Shown in pieces: positions 34,072 through 39,899 of a DNA stretch of 39,899 bases. Source of the stretch: Crocinitomicaceae bacterium (lineage in GTDB: Bacteria > Bacteroidota > Bacteroidia > Flavobacteriales_D > Crocinitomicaceae); assembly GCA_030727405.1 (NCBI GenBank), contig JANRBR010000019.1:1-39899 (forward strand), in the 5' to 3' direction. Made by a program: the position numbers and the translations under genes. The first letter of the stretch is position 1, and every line of letters starts with the position of its first letter. Below the pieces are notes generated by a model. It did no database searches, had not been told where the DNA came from, and was given only the letters and a program-made list of their open reading frames with translations.

Positions 34072-35331
34072 TTATTGTTTGATCACTTTTTGAGTCATTC
34101 CATTCATATGGACCAAATAGATTCCAGCTGGAAGCGTTTCGATGTTTAGGAAGTTATTCGTAGTCGTTTGAATCAACGTACCCCTTAAGTCTGTCAAAGA
34201 AATCATCGCATTTTCTGTTTGACCGTAAATGTTCAACATTCCGTTGCTTGGATTTGGTGAAATAGAAAACTGTGCCGCATTAGCATTGTTTAATCCAGCT
34301 GATGAACGAATGTCAAACACAATGGTTCCTGGCGCAACACCCACCTCAAAATGGTTCAATTCTGTATTGCTCGCATCGTAGATGTAAATCGTTCCACTTG
34401 AAAAGTAGTCCGTTGCAGAGGCGTATAGGTTACCGCTTAAAGGCTCTTGTGCCAAGTCGTAAAAATTCAAGTTGATTCCGCTTACGGGTCCAACGTTATT
34501 CATTCCAATTAAATCAAAGTCATTCAAGGTGTTTTCCATGGAAATTTGATAAATGATTTTATCGTCGCGCAAGGCAGATGTCCCACATCCAGAAATGGCA
34601 TTTGCAATGGATGAGGTTGAGCTTGTATTCGTTGACAAATCAATTTTTGAGATGGAAGTACCTGTCCAGTCTTTGTTGTTTACTGTATACAGGGACGAAC
34701 CAAATTTCACTAAATTATCAGGGTTTTTTCCTTCAGGACCTAAATCCACTTCGTTTCCGTAGCTTAAGTTGGATAAATTTAACTGACCAATGATTCCTTT
34801 TTCATTTCCCCACTCGTATGCATTGTTTACCACTAAGTAAGCTGTTGTTCCATCAATCACGATGTTTTGAGTTGCCCATTTTGGACCAGTTACCGTATCA
34901 AACGCTTGAATCAATTGTAAATCTGTGGTATTGTATACGTGCAAGTAGGAGTCGTATGTCGTCAAATATTCCCCACGAGTAGCGATTAATTTATCTTGAT
35001 AAATCGCAAGATTTCGAACGCCAGGACATGTGATTGCAGCAATTTCTTGATGGGAATTTAAATCCATCTTAAAGATTTTGGAATCTGCCGCAACGAAGTA
35101 ATAGCCACCATCGATCACTAAATCGGAAGCAAAACGCATGTTTTCTAGTGTATCCACTACCTGGTATACTTGCGTGCTTGGTTGGTAACTGCCTATCGTA
35201 ACTGGCTCCATAATTTGACCTGTTTGGTAGTCGAAATACCCTTCATTTACCACCAGTACTTGGTGTAATTGATTTTGTGCAAAGCTCCATGTGCTTGCAA
35301 ATAAACTAAATGTAATCAATGCCTTTTTCAT
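34072..35331 (-). CDS. T9SS-sorted YncE/BtuG-like beta-propeller protein, B12-regulated
   Basis: A 419-residue secreted protein (signal ending TWSFAQN). Residues ~22-330 form a propeller of repeated strands of YncE/DUF5074 type (VLVVNEGYFDYQTG, RFASDLVIDGGYYFVAADSKIFKMDL, TQNIVIDGTTAYLVVNNAYEWG, KNPDNLVKFGSSLYTVN). The last ~75 residues are a T9SS type A sorting domain (ISPNPSNGMLNIYG...LPAGIYLVHM). In Bacteroides the surface lipoprotein BtuG is a seven-bladed propeller of this kind that captures vitamin B12. The cobalamin riboswitch upstream strongly supports a similar role. Here a T9SS tail replaces the lipid anchor. No BtuB or other B12 transporter gene adjoins it. Confidence 0.85.
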   Translation of the reverse strand: MKKALITFSLFASTWSFAQNQLHQVLVVNEGYFDYQTGQIMEPVTIGSYQPSTQVYQVVDTLENMRFASDLVIDGGYYFVAADSKIFKMDLNSHQEIAAITCPGVRNLAIYQDKLIATRGEYLTTYDSYLHVYNTTDLQLIQAFDTVTGPKWATQNIVIDGTTAYLVVNNAYEWGNEKGIIGQLNLSNLSYGNEVDLGPEGKNPDNLVKFGSSLYTVNNKDWTGTSISKIDLSTNTSSTSSIANAISGCGTSALRDDKIIYQISMENTLNDFDLIGMNNVGPVSGINLNFYDLAQEPLSGNLYASATDYFSSGTIYIYDASNTELNHFEVGVAPGTIVFDIRSSAGLNNANAAQFSISPNPSNGMLNIYGQTENAMISLTDLRGTLIQTTTNNFLNIETLPAGIYLVHMNGMTQKVIKQ

Positions 35332-35453
35332 TCGTTCTGTTTTTTTGAATGTGAAACAATAAAAAACTAGAAGAAGAAAAAAGTAGGAAAAGCTAGGATG
35401 AAAAACACCCTTGGCGAGTCCGACCTTTATCTGAAGTCTTCTCTCTGTTCATA

Positions 35454-35605
35454 GGCAAGTCTTCTGGCTCATGTCCCTTTCAATTCGTCTTCCCGATTGC
35501 TCAGTGACTCAGTGAATTGCATTTTAGACATTTACAGCTGCAGATACAGCTCCGGATTCTAACCGGATTCCTTATTAATCTCAAAAGTTGAGAACCTAAT
35601 TACTG
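35454..35605 (-). ncRNA. Cobalamin riboswitch
   Basis: On the minus strand the leader contains the hallmarks of an adenosylcobalamin-class riboswitch in order: GGAATCCGGTTAGAATCC (P3 region), CTGTATCTGCAGCTGTAA (core with the invariant CTGTAA end), GTCACTGAG (B12-box core CACTG), GGGAAGAC, then the 3' closing element GAGCCAGAAGACTTGCC. It lies ~120 nt upstream of the propeller gene, within the 403-bp intergenic region 35332-35734. The stretch between riboswitch and gene holds a possible expression platform and nothing else recognisable. Confidence 0.9.
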
Positions 35606-35607
35606 TG

Positions 35608-35615
35608 CAAAAGTA
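35608..35615 (-). promoter_or_regulatory. -7 box (TACTTTTG) of the riboswitch transcript
   Basis: A perfect TAnnTTTG on the minus strand directly upstream of the riboswitch, so the transcript would start a few bases before its first stem. No TTG at the -33 distance. Confidence 0.5.
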
Positions 35616-35734
35616 GTCAATTTATTTTTTGCAGTTGGAATTAGTTCTGATATGAAAAATTAAAAAAATATATATTTGATATATTCTATTAAAGAAATAA
35701 TACTATTTTCGTTAAAACTTTAAAACTACTTAAT

Positions 35735-36040
35735 ATGGAAAACAACAATGAAAAAATGAATGTAATGGGTCTAGTTGGAATGATTTTAGGAATTCTGGCT
35801 GTGATCCTTTCTTTTGTTCCTTGTATTGGAGTATATGCAATCTTTCCAGGAGTGATTGGATTGATTTTTAGCATCCTTGGAATGAAGAACGTTAAAAAAG
35901 GCATGGCGATTGCTGGTTTGGTATGCTCCTTAATTGGAACAGGAGTGGCTTCTTGGCAATATTATGTTTTGAACGAGGCAGCTAAAGAATTACAAAATTT
36001 TGATACTACAGAATTAGAAAGAGATTTAGAAAATTTATAA
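35735..36040 (+). CDS. Small DUF4190-like membrane protein
   Basis: A 101-residue protein with two hydrophobic segments (~10-38 and ~56-78, Gly-rich), joined by a short loop with GMKNVKKGMAIAGLV. This pattern (G-I-x-L-G-I-L-A...P-G-V-I-G...G-x-A-I-A-G) resembles DUF4190 membrane proteins. The tail (~80-101) is acidic and helical. Function unknown. The region is noticeably more AT-rich than neighbouring genes. A strong terminator lies 36 bp after its stop but inside the next open frame. Confidence 0.7.
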   Translation: MENNNEKMNVMGLVGMILGILAVILSFVPCIGVYAIFPGVIGLIFSILGMKNVKKGMAIAGLVCSLIGTGVASWQYYVLNEAAKELQNFDTTELERDLENL

Positions 36041-36041
36041 A

Positions 36042-36479
36042 ATGCCCTTGAAAAGAATGAAAATTCGATTAAGTGAAAAGATCCACCTTGGTGGATCTTT
36101 TTTTGTTTTCAACCTTGTATTTTCTTTGCTAGCAATAATTGTAGTGATTTATTTATTAATCCTAGTTATAAATAATGATTCGGAAGGGATACAATGTGTA
36201 TACAAGTCTAAATTAGGAAAAGATTGCCCTACTTGCGGGTTTACTAGGTCTTTTATTGATTATTTGTCTTTTGAATTTGATTCAGGTATTCAGAGGAATG
36301 CTGCATCTTTTTATTATTTTATGTTTTGTTGTTATTTTTCAACAACCCGTTTTTCCTGGGTGTTTTACTGTCTTTTTTTTCAAAAAAAAGGCATTCAAAA
36401 ACGGATAGTAAAATGGGATATTACAATACTTATTGCTCAATTTTTAGCAGTCAATATTTTAATTTTCTATTTCAGTTGA
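36042..36479 (+). CDS. DUF2752-like small membrane protein
   Basis: A 145-residue membrane protein with hydrophobic helices at ~20-42, ~80-108 and ~126-143. The CPTCGFTRSFIDYL segment (~64-77) matches the 'CP-x-CG-x-TR' signature of DUF2752 proteins. Function unknown. The ATG at 36042 is 1 bp after the upstream stop. However, an intrinsic terminator sits at codons 12-21, so the real start may be downstream (for example the TTG at codon 29, just before LLAIIVV). The coding sequence is very AT-rich. Confidence 0.6.
   Translation: MPLKRMKIRLSEKIHLGGSFFVFNLVFSLLAIIVVIYLLILVINNDSEGIQCVYKSKLGKDCPTCGFTRSFIDYLSFEFDSGIQRNAASFYYFMFCCYFSTTRFSWVFYCLFFQKKGIQKRIVKWDITILIAQFLAVNILIFYFS
36076..36104 (+). 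terminator. Intrinsic terminator inside the 5' end of the DUF2752-like gene
   Basis: A perfect 12-bp stem (36076-36087 with 36090-36101) with a 2-nt loop ends in seven T (36098-36104). It follows the stop of the DUF4190-like gene by 36 bp and overlaps codons 12-21 of the next open frame. Confidence 0.85.
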
Positions 36480-36509
36480 ATAAAAAGTAAAATAATTCCT
36501 TTATCTTTG
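36476..36509 (+). promoter_or_regulatory. rpsO promoter (TTG-N23-TATCTTTG)
   Basis: TTG at 36476-36478 and a perfect TATCTTTG at 36502-36509. The transcription start is expected near 36512-36515, giving a ~53-nt leader before rpsO. The -33 part overlaps the last codons of the upstream gene. Confidence 0.65.
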
Positions 36510-36516
36510 CAGCCGT

Positions 36517-36535
36517 ATTGACCAAGGGAGTCAAT
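36517..36535 (+). promoter_or_regulatory. Hairpin at the 5' end of the rpsO leader
   Basis: A 6-bp inverted repeat (ATTGAC 36517-36522 with GTCAAT 36530-36535) around a 7-nt loop CAAGGGA, only a few bases after the predicted transcription start. It could be a target for S15 autoregulation or an RNA-stabilising 5' structure. Neither is shown by sequence alone. Confidence 0.4.
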
Positions 36536-36566
36536 CTACATAATAATCATTTACATAAATATTAGC

Positions 36567-36836
36567 ATGTATTTAAATTCAGAAAAGAAAAAAGAGATCT
36601 TCGCTCAACATGGCGGATCTGAAGTAAACACTGGTTCAACAGAAGGTCAAGTAGCATTGTTTACTTACCGCATCAGTCACCTTACAGAGCACTTGAAAAA
36701 AAATCGCAAAGATTTCGGTACACAACGCGCACTTCAATTATTAGTTGGTAAGCGTCGTAGTCTTTTGGATTATTTGAAAAGAAAAGATATCGAGAAATAC
36801 AGAGCGTTGATTAAGGAATTAGGACTTCGTCGTTAA
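36567..36836 (+). CDS. rpsO: 30S ribosomal protein S15
   Basis: An 89-residue ribosomal protein that binds 16S rRNA early in small-subunit assembly. Family features are complete: GSEVNTGSTEGQVALFTYRISHLTEHLKKNRKDFGTQRALQLLVGKRRSLLDYLKRKD and the C-terminal YRALIKELGLRR. Normal length. It is followed by a terminator and then pnp, the classical rpsO-pnp order. Its mRNA starts from its own promoter with a hairpin-bearing leader. Confidence 0.98.
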   Translation: MYLNSEKKKEIFAQHGGSEVNTGSTEGQVALFTYRISHLTEHLKKNRKDFGTQRALQLLVGKRRSLLDYLKRKDIEKYRALIKELGLRR

Positions 36837-36867
36837 TCCGATCATCGATCACATTTTATTGGAAGAG

Positions 36868-36901
36868 GGGACTTCGGCTTTATGTCGCAAGTCCCTTTTT
36901 T
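36868..36901 (+). terminator. Terminator between rpsO and pnp
   Basis: A 7-bp stem (36868-36874 with 36889-36895), extended inside by four weaker pairs, is followed by six T. It should end most rpsO transcripts, with read-through possible into pnp, which has no clear promoter of its own in the 26-bp remainder. Confidence 0.85.
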
Positions 36902-36927
36902 GTACATTAATTAGTAAATAAATAAAG

Positions 36928-39072
36928 ATGAATATAGGTTTAAAAAGGTCAATCATTACCGGCGGCAAGGAGATAAGCGTCGAGACAGGTAAGTTGGCAA
37001 AACAAGCGGATGGTTCCGTAGTGGTGCGCATGGGCGACACCATGTTATTAGCAACAGTTGTTGCGGCTCAAGAAGCGAAAGATGGCGTAGATTTCTTGCC
37101 TTTAACAGTTGATTACCGTGAGAAATATTCTGCTACTGGACGTTTTCCAGGTGGATTCTTCCGTCGTGAAGCACGTCCTTCTGAAACGGAGATTTTAGTG
37201 ATGCGTTTGGTGGATCGTGCATTGCGTCCACTTTTTCCAGATGATTACCACGCAGAAGTTCAGTTGATGATTCAATTGATTGCTTATGACGGTGTAAACA
37301 ATCCGGATGCATTGTGTGGATTTGCCGCATCAGCAGCTATCGCAGTTTCAAACATTCCATTCAATGGTCCAATGTCTGAAGTACGTGTTGGTCGCATCGA
37401 TGGTGAATACGTATTGAATCCAACAATGGCTCAAATGGAGTTATCGGATATCGATATCGTAATTGCAGGTACCATGAAAGACATCAACATGTTGGAAGGT
37501 GAAATGCAAGAGATTTCCGAAGCTGAATTAGTAGAGGTATTCAAAATTGCTCACGTTGCGATTAAAGAACAATGTCAATTCCAATTGGACCTTGCAGCGG
37601 AAGTACCAGCAGCAAATCCAAAAAGAGAATATAGCCATGAATCACACAACGAAGAAGTTCGTGCGAAAGTGTATGAATTGGCGATGGAAAAATGCAAAGA
37701 TGTTGCTCGTATGGGCTTGGCAAACAAGTCAAAACGTACTGAGTTATTCGATGCGATCAAAGACGAAGTGAAAGCTTCTTTCTCAGAAGAGGAATTGGCA
37801 GAAGCAGCGAAATTCATTTCTCCTTACTTTTCCGAAGTGAAGAAAAAAGCAGTTCGCTGGGTAATGTTGAACGAACGCAAACGTTTGGATGGTCGTAACT
37901 TCGACGAAATTCGTCCAATTTGGGCGGAAGTTGATTACTTACCAATGGTACACGGTTCAGCAGTATTTACACGTGGGGAAACGCAATCATTGACAACACT
38001 TACGTTAGGTGGTAAAATGGATGAGCAGTTAATCGACGGTGCAACATTTAAAGGAACAGAGAAATTCTTATTACACTACAATTTCCCTCCATTCTCAACA
38101 GGTGAAGCGAAACCATTGCGTGGAACTTCTCGTCGTGAAATCGGACACGGTAACTTGGCGCTTCGTGCCTTGAAACCAGTTTTACCAGACGATAATCCAT
38201 ACACAATCCGCATCGTTTCGGATATCCTTGAGTCAAATGGTTCGTCTTCAATGGCAACCGTTTGCGCTGGAACATTGGCTTTAATGGATGGTGGTGTGCA
38301 AATCAAAGCACCAGTATCTGGAATCGCTATGGGACTTGTAGCTGACGAAGGTAAATTTGCTGTATTGTCTGATATCTTAGGTGACGAAGATCACTTGGGT
38401 GACATGGACTTTAAAGTAACCGGAACGGCAAAAGGAATCACTGCTTGTCAAATGGACATCAAAGTAGATGGACTTCCTTATGAAGTGTTGATTCAAGCGT
38501 TGGAACAAGCAAAAGCAGGAAGATTACACATCTTAGGTAAAATTGTTGAAACAATGCCTGCACCTCGTGCAACATTGAAACCGCAAACACCTCGAATTGA
38601 AGCATTCAATGTGCCAAATGATGTGATTGGTGCGATCATCGGCCCTGGTGGAAAAATTATCCAAGGATTGCAAAAAGAAACGAAAACAACGATTACAATT
38701 GAAGAATTAGCAACAGGTGAAGGCCGTGTTCAAATCCTCTCTACGAATGGAGACGACATGAACGAGGCGATTCGTCAAATTCGTTTGATCGCTTTCCCTC
38801 CACAAGTGGAAGATGGTGCGACTTACGAAGGTAAAGTGAAATCTGTGAAAGACTTCGGTTGTTTCGTTGAAATCCTTACAGGAACAGATGGACTCATTCA
38901 CATTTCTGAATTTAGCTGGGAAAAAGTAGCAAAAATGGAAGATGTTGTGAAAGAAGGAGATGTATTGACATTCAAAGTGATGGGTCGCGATCCAAAAACG
39001 AAAAAATGGAAATTGTCACGCAAAGTTCTTTTGCCAAAACCAGAACGTCCTGCTGATGCGCCACAAGCGTAA
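36928..39072 (+). CDS. pnp: Polynucleotide phosphorylase
   Basis: A 714-residue 3'-5' exoribonuclease that degrades RNA phosphorolytically as a trimer. It has two RNase PH-like domains (~10-230 and ~310-545) separated by a helical domain. The second core carries the catalytic region [23 protein letters not shown] and the DxxxxxGD-type acidic block [22 protein letters not shown] domain (~557-615, [13 protein letters not shown]) and an S1 domain (~622-695, [27 protein letters not shown]) follow. Length is normal. It lies downstream of rpsO, an arrangement conserved across bacteria, and ends at a strong terminator. Confidence 0.98.
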   Translation: MNIGLKRSIITGGKEISVETGKLAKQADGSVVVRMGDTMLLATVVAAQEAKDGVDFLPLTVDYREKYSATGRFPGGFFRREARPSETEILVMRLVDRALRPLFPDDYHAEVQLMIQLIAYDGVNNPDALCGFAASAAIAVSNIPFNGPMSEVRVGRIDGEYVLNPTMAQMELSDIDIVIAGTMKDINMLEGEMQEISEAELVEVFKIAHVAIKEQCQFQLDLAAEVPAANPKREYSHESHNEEVRAKVYELAMEKCKDVARMGLANKSKRTELFDAIKDEVKASFSEEELAEAAKFISPYFSEVKKKAVRWVMLNERKRLDGRNFDEIRPIWAEVDYLPMVHGSAVFTRGETQSLTTLTLGGKMDEQLIDGATFKGTEKFLLHYNFPPFSTGEAKPLRGTSRREIGHGNLALRALKPVLPDDNPYTIRIVSDILESNGSSSMATVCAGTLALMDGGVQIKAPVSGIAMGLVADEGKFAVLSDILGDEDHLGDMDFKVTGTAKGITACQMDIKVDGLPYEVLIQALEQAKAGRLHILGKIVETMPAPRATLKPQTPRIEAFNVPNDVIGAIIGPGGKIIQGLQKETKTTITIEELATGEGRVQILSTNGDDMNEAIRQIRLIAFPPQVEDGATYEGKVKSVKDFGCFVEILTGTDGLIHISEFSWEKVAKMEDVVKEGDVLTFKVMGRDPKTKKWKLSRKVLLPKPERPADAPQA

Positions 39073-39097
39073 TGAACAAGGAAATAAAGTTATAAAC

Positions 39098-39122
39098 AAA
39101 GGCGGCCTCGGTCGCCTTTTTT
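39098..39122 (+). terminator. Rho-independent terminator of pnp
   Basis: A 7-bp stem (39098-39104 with 39113-39119) with an 8-nt loop and a run of six T, 25 bp after the pnp stop codon. Confidence 0.88.
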
Positions 39123-39183
39123 AATGCCTTGATAATAATAAATACACACTGATTACTTATTTTTACAAAAAAAAAACAGCATT

Positions 39184-39899
39184 ATGAAACAAATCTTACT
39201 AGTATTAATAGTATTCATTGGTTTTCAGGGTTTTACACAAGCTTTTGAATCCTTTAACTTTACGGGTGCAGCAAACGCAAATGGTTGGGCAACCCAAAGT
39301 GGAACCGCAGGTCAATTGATGGCGATTACAACCCCATCAACAACCGGAAATAGTTTGTCTTATTCTGGATTACAAGCTTCTGCAGGAAATCGAATTAATT
39401 TGACTTCTACAGGAACGGAGGACATTAACAAAGTGTTTGTTCCAACAGGAACAACTGCTTATATGTCCTTTTTATTGAATGTGCAGAATACTACTGGTTT
39501 GACAACTGCTGGTGCTTATTTTACAGGTTTTGGTGGTACTTCAGGGGCAGTCGTAAGTATTTACTTCCCAAGAATTTTCATTAAATCGGGAGCGACACCA
39601 GGTACTTTTCAAGTGGGGATTTTAAATACATCAGGTGGTGTTATTACACCAAGCTTTGTCTCTACCGAATACCCTACTGGCACAACGCTTTTTATTGTTG
39701 CTAAAACGAATTCAACAGCAGTTGGAGGTGTTATCAATTCATCCTTGTGGGTCAATCCAATTCCAGGAGCGGCAGAACCTGCTGCCTTGGCTACAAATTC
39801 TACTGGAACGAGTGTATGGCCTGCAAATGGCGTTCAATCGGTTATTTTGCGTCAAGCAGCGGGGACAGGTAACCTTGAAATAGACGAAATTCGTGCAGG
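39184..39899 (+). CDS. Secreted protein, cut by the window edge (5' part)
   Basis: An open frame from the ATG at 39184 to the end of the window, 238 complete codons with no stop. The signal peptide is MKQILLVLIVFIGFQGFTQA. The mature part is Thr/Ser/Gly/Asn-rich and all-beta, beginning FESFNFTGAANANGW. Its last visible residues, LEIDEIRAG, are the hallmark 'L-x-IDEIR-G' end of a concanavalin/LamG-like or 'choice-of-anchor' domain common in Bacteroidota and PVC secreted proteins. A T9SS sorting domain probably follows outside the window (inference). Function unknown. Confidence 0.85.
   Translation, partial: MKQILLVLIVFIGFQGFTQAFESFNFTGAANANGWATQSGTAGQLMAITTPSTTGNSLSYSGLQASAGNRINLTSTGTEDINKVFVPTGTTAYMSFLLNVQNTTGLTTAGAYFTGFGGTSGAVVSIYFPRIFIKSGATPGTFQVGILNTSGGVITPSFVSTEYPTGTTLFIVAKTNSTAVGGVINSSLWVNPIPGAAEPAALATNSTGTSVWPANGVQSVILRQAAGTGNLEIDEIRA

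Noticed and set aside
35689..35904. Minus-strand open frame opposite the DUF4190-like gene
   Set aside because: It is a shadow of the plus-strand gene, with Pro/Ile-rich nonsense composition and no export signal or motif.
1..39899. tRNA, rRNA, insertion sequence, prophage or CRISPR features
   Set aside because: No cloverleaf, rRNA-like stretch, transposase, integrase or spaced identical repeats were seen by eye. A covariance-model scan was not possible here.

Overview
The window is a chromosomal segment of a Bacteroidota bacterium, most likely order Flavobacteriales and possibly Crocinitomicaceae/Fluviicola-like (inference from protein style, not a database match). The clues are type IX secretion (T9SS) C-terminal sorting domains on secreted proteins, SprB-type repeats, DUF4199, a Rho with a long Asn/Gln-rich insert, MenE, low G+C, no Shine-Dalgarno sequences, and promoters of the Bacteroidota type (TAnnTTTG at -7). 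Most of it is core genome. I see no tRNA, rRNA, insertion sequence, phage or CRISPR array.

Layout. Positions 18-3919 (minus): a four-gene cell-envelope operon (trypsin-like protease lipoprotein, two paralogous beta-barrels, a lipoprotein) ending at a strong terminator. 3979-7130 (minus): a 1034-residue T9SS protein with SprB repeats. 7206-9551: yaaA (plus), converging on a DUF2452 gene that is translationally coupled to an FAD oxidoreductase gene (minus). 9642-14392 (plus): a large TPR/coiled-coil exported protein, then mpl (peptidoglycan recycling) overlapping a class D beta-lactamase lipoprotein gene. 14389-16574 (minus): rho and a DUF4199 gene. 16690-19510 (minus): dnaB and a secreted protein of the misnamed 'asparagine synthetase B' group. 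19606-23802 (minus): dnaX, menE, a membrane J-domain gene and nth. 23833-29023 (minus): a T9SS Asp-box protein and an M16 peptidase pair. 29141-31116 (plus): a secreted unknown and an NlpC/P60 peptidase. 31103-33963 (minus): phosphoribosyltransferase, murQ, ureohydrolase and a membrane protein. 34023-35615 (minus): a cobalamin riboswitch ahead of a T9SS beta-propeller resembling BtuG. 35735-36479 (plus): two small membrane-protein genes in an AT-rich stretch. 36476-39122 (plus): rpsO and pnp. 39184 to the edge (plus): a truncated secreted-protein gene.

The most interesting signals are these. (1) dnaX is split at an A10 run containing A AAA AAG, with the frame-0 stop and a stem-loop just downstream; this looks like programmed frameshifting that makes gamma in frame 0 and tau after a -1 shift. 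(2) A cobalamin riboswitch controls a single T9SS-exported BtuG-like propeller gene. (3) A class D beta-lactamase lipoprotein is coupled to mpl. (4) Three genes have a -7 box exactly 4 nt before ATG, which predicts leaderless mRNAs. (5) A perfect intrinsic terminator lies inside the 5' end of a small membrane-protein gene. (6) The endonuclease III has lost its iron-sulfur cysteines.

Peptidoglycan recycling recurs across the window: Mpl, MurQ, NlpC/P60 and the beta-lactamase. DNA replication and repair (DnaB, DnaX, Nth) and RNA metabolism (Rho, S15, PNPase) make up the housekeeping core.
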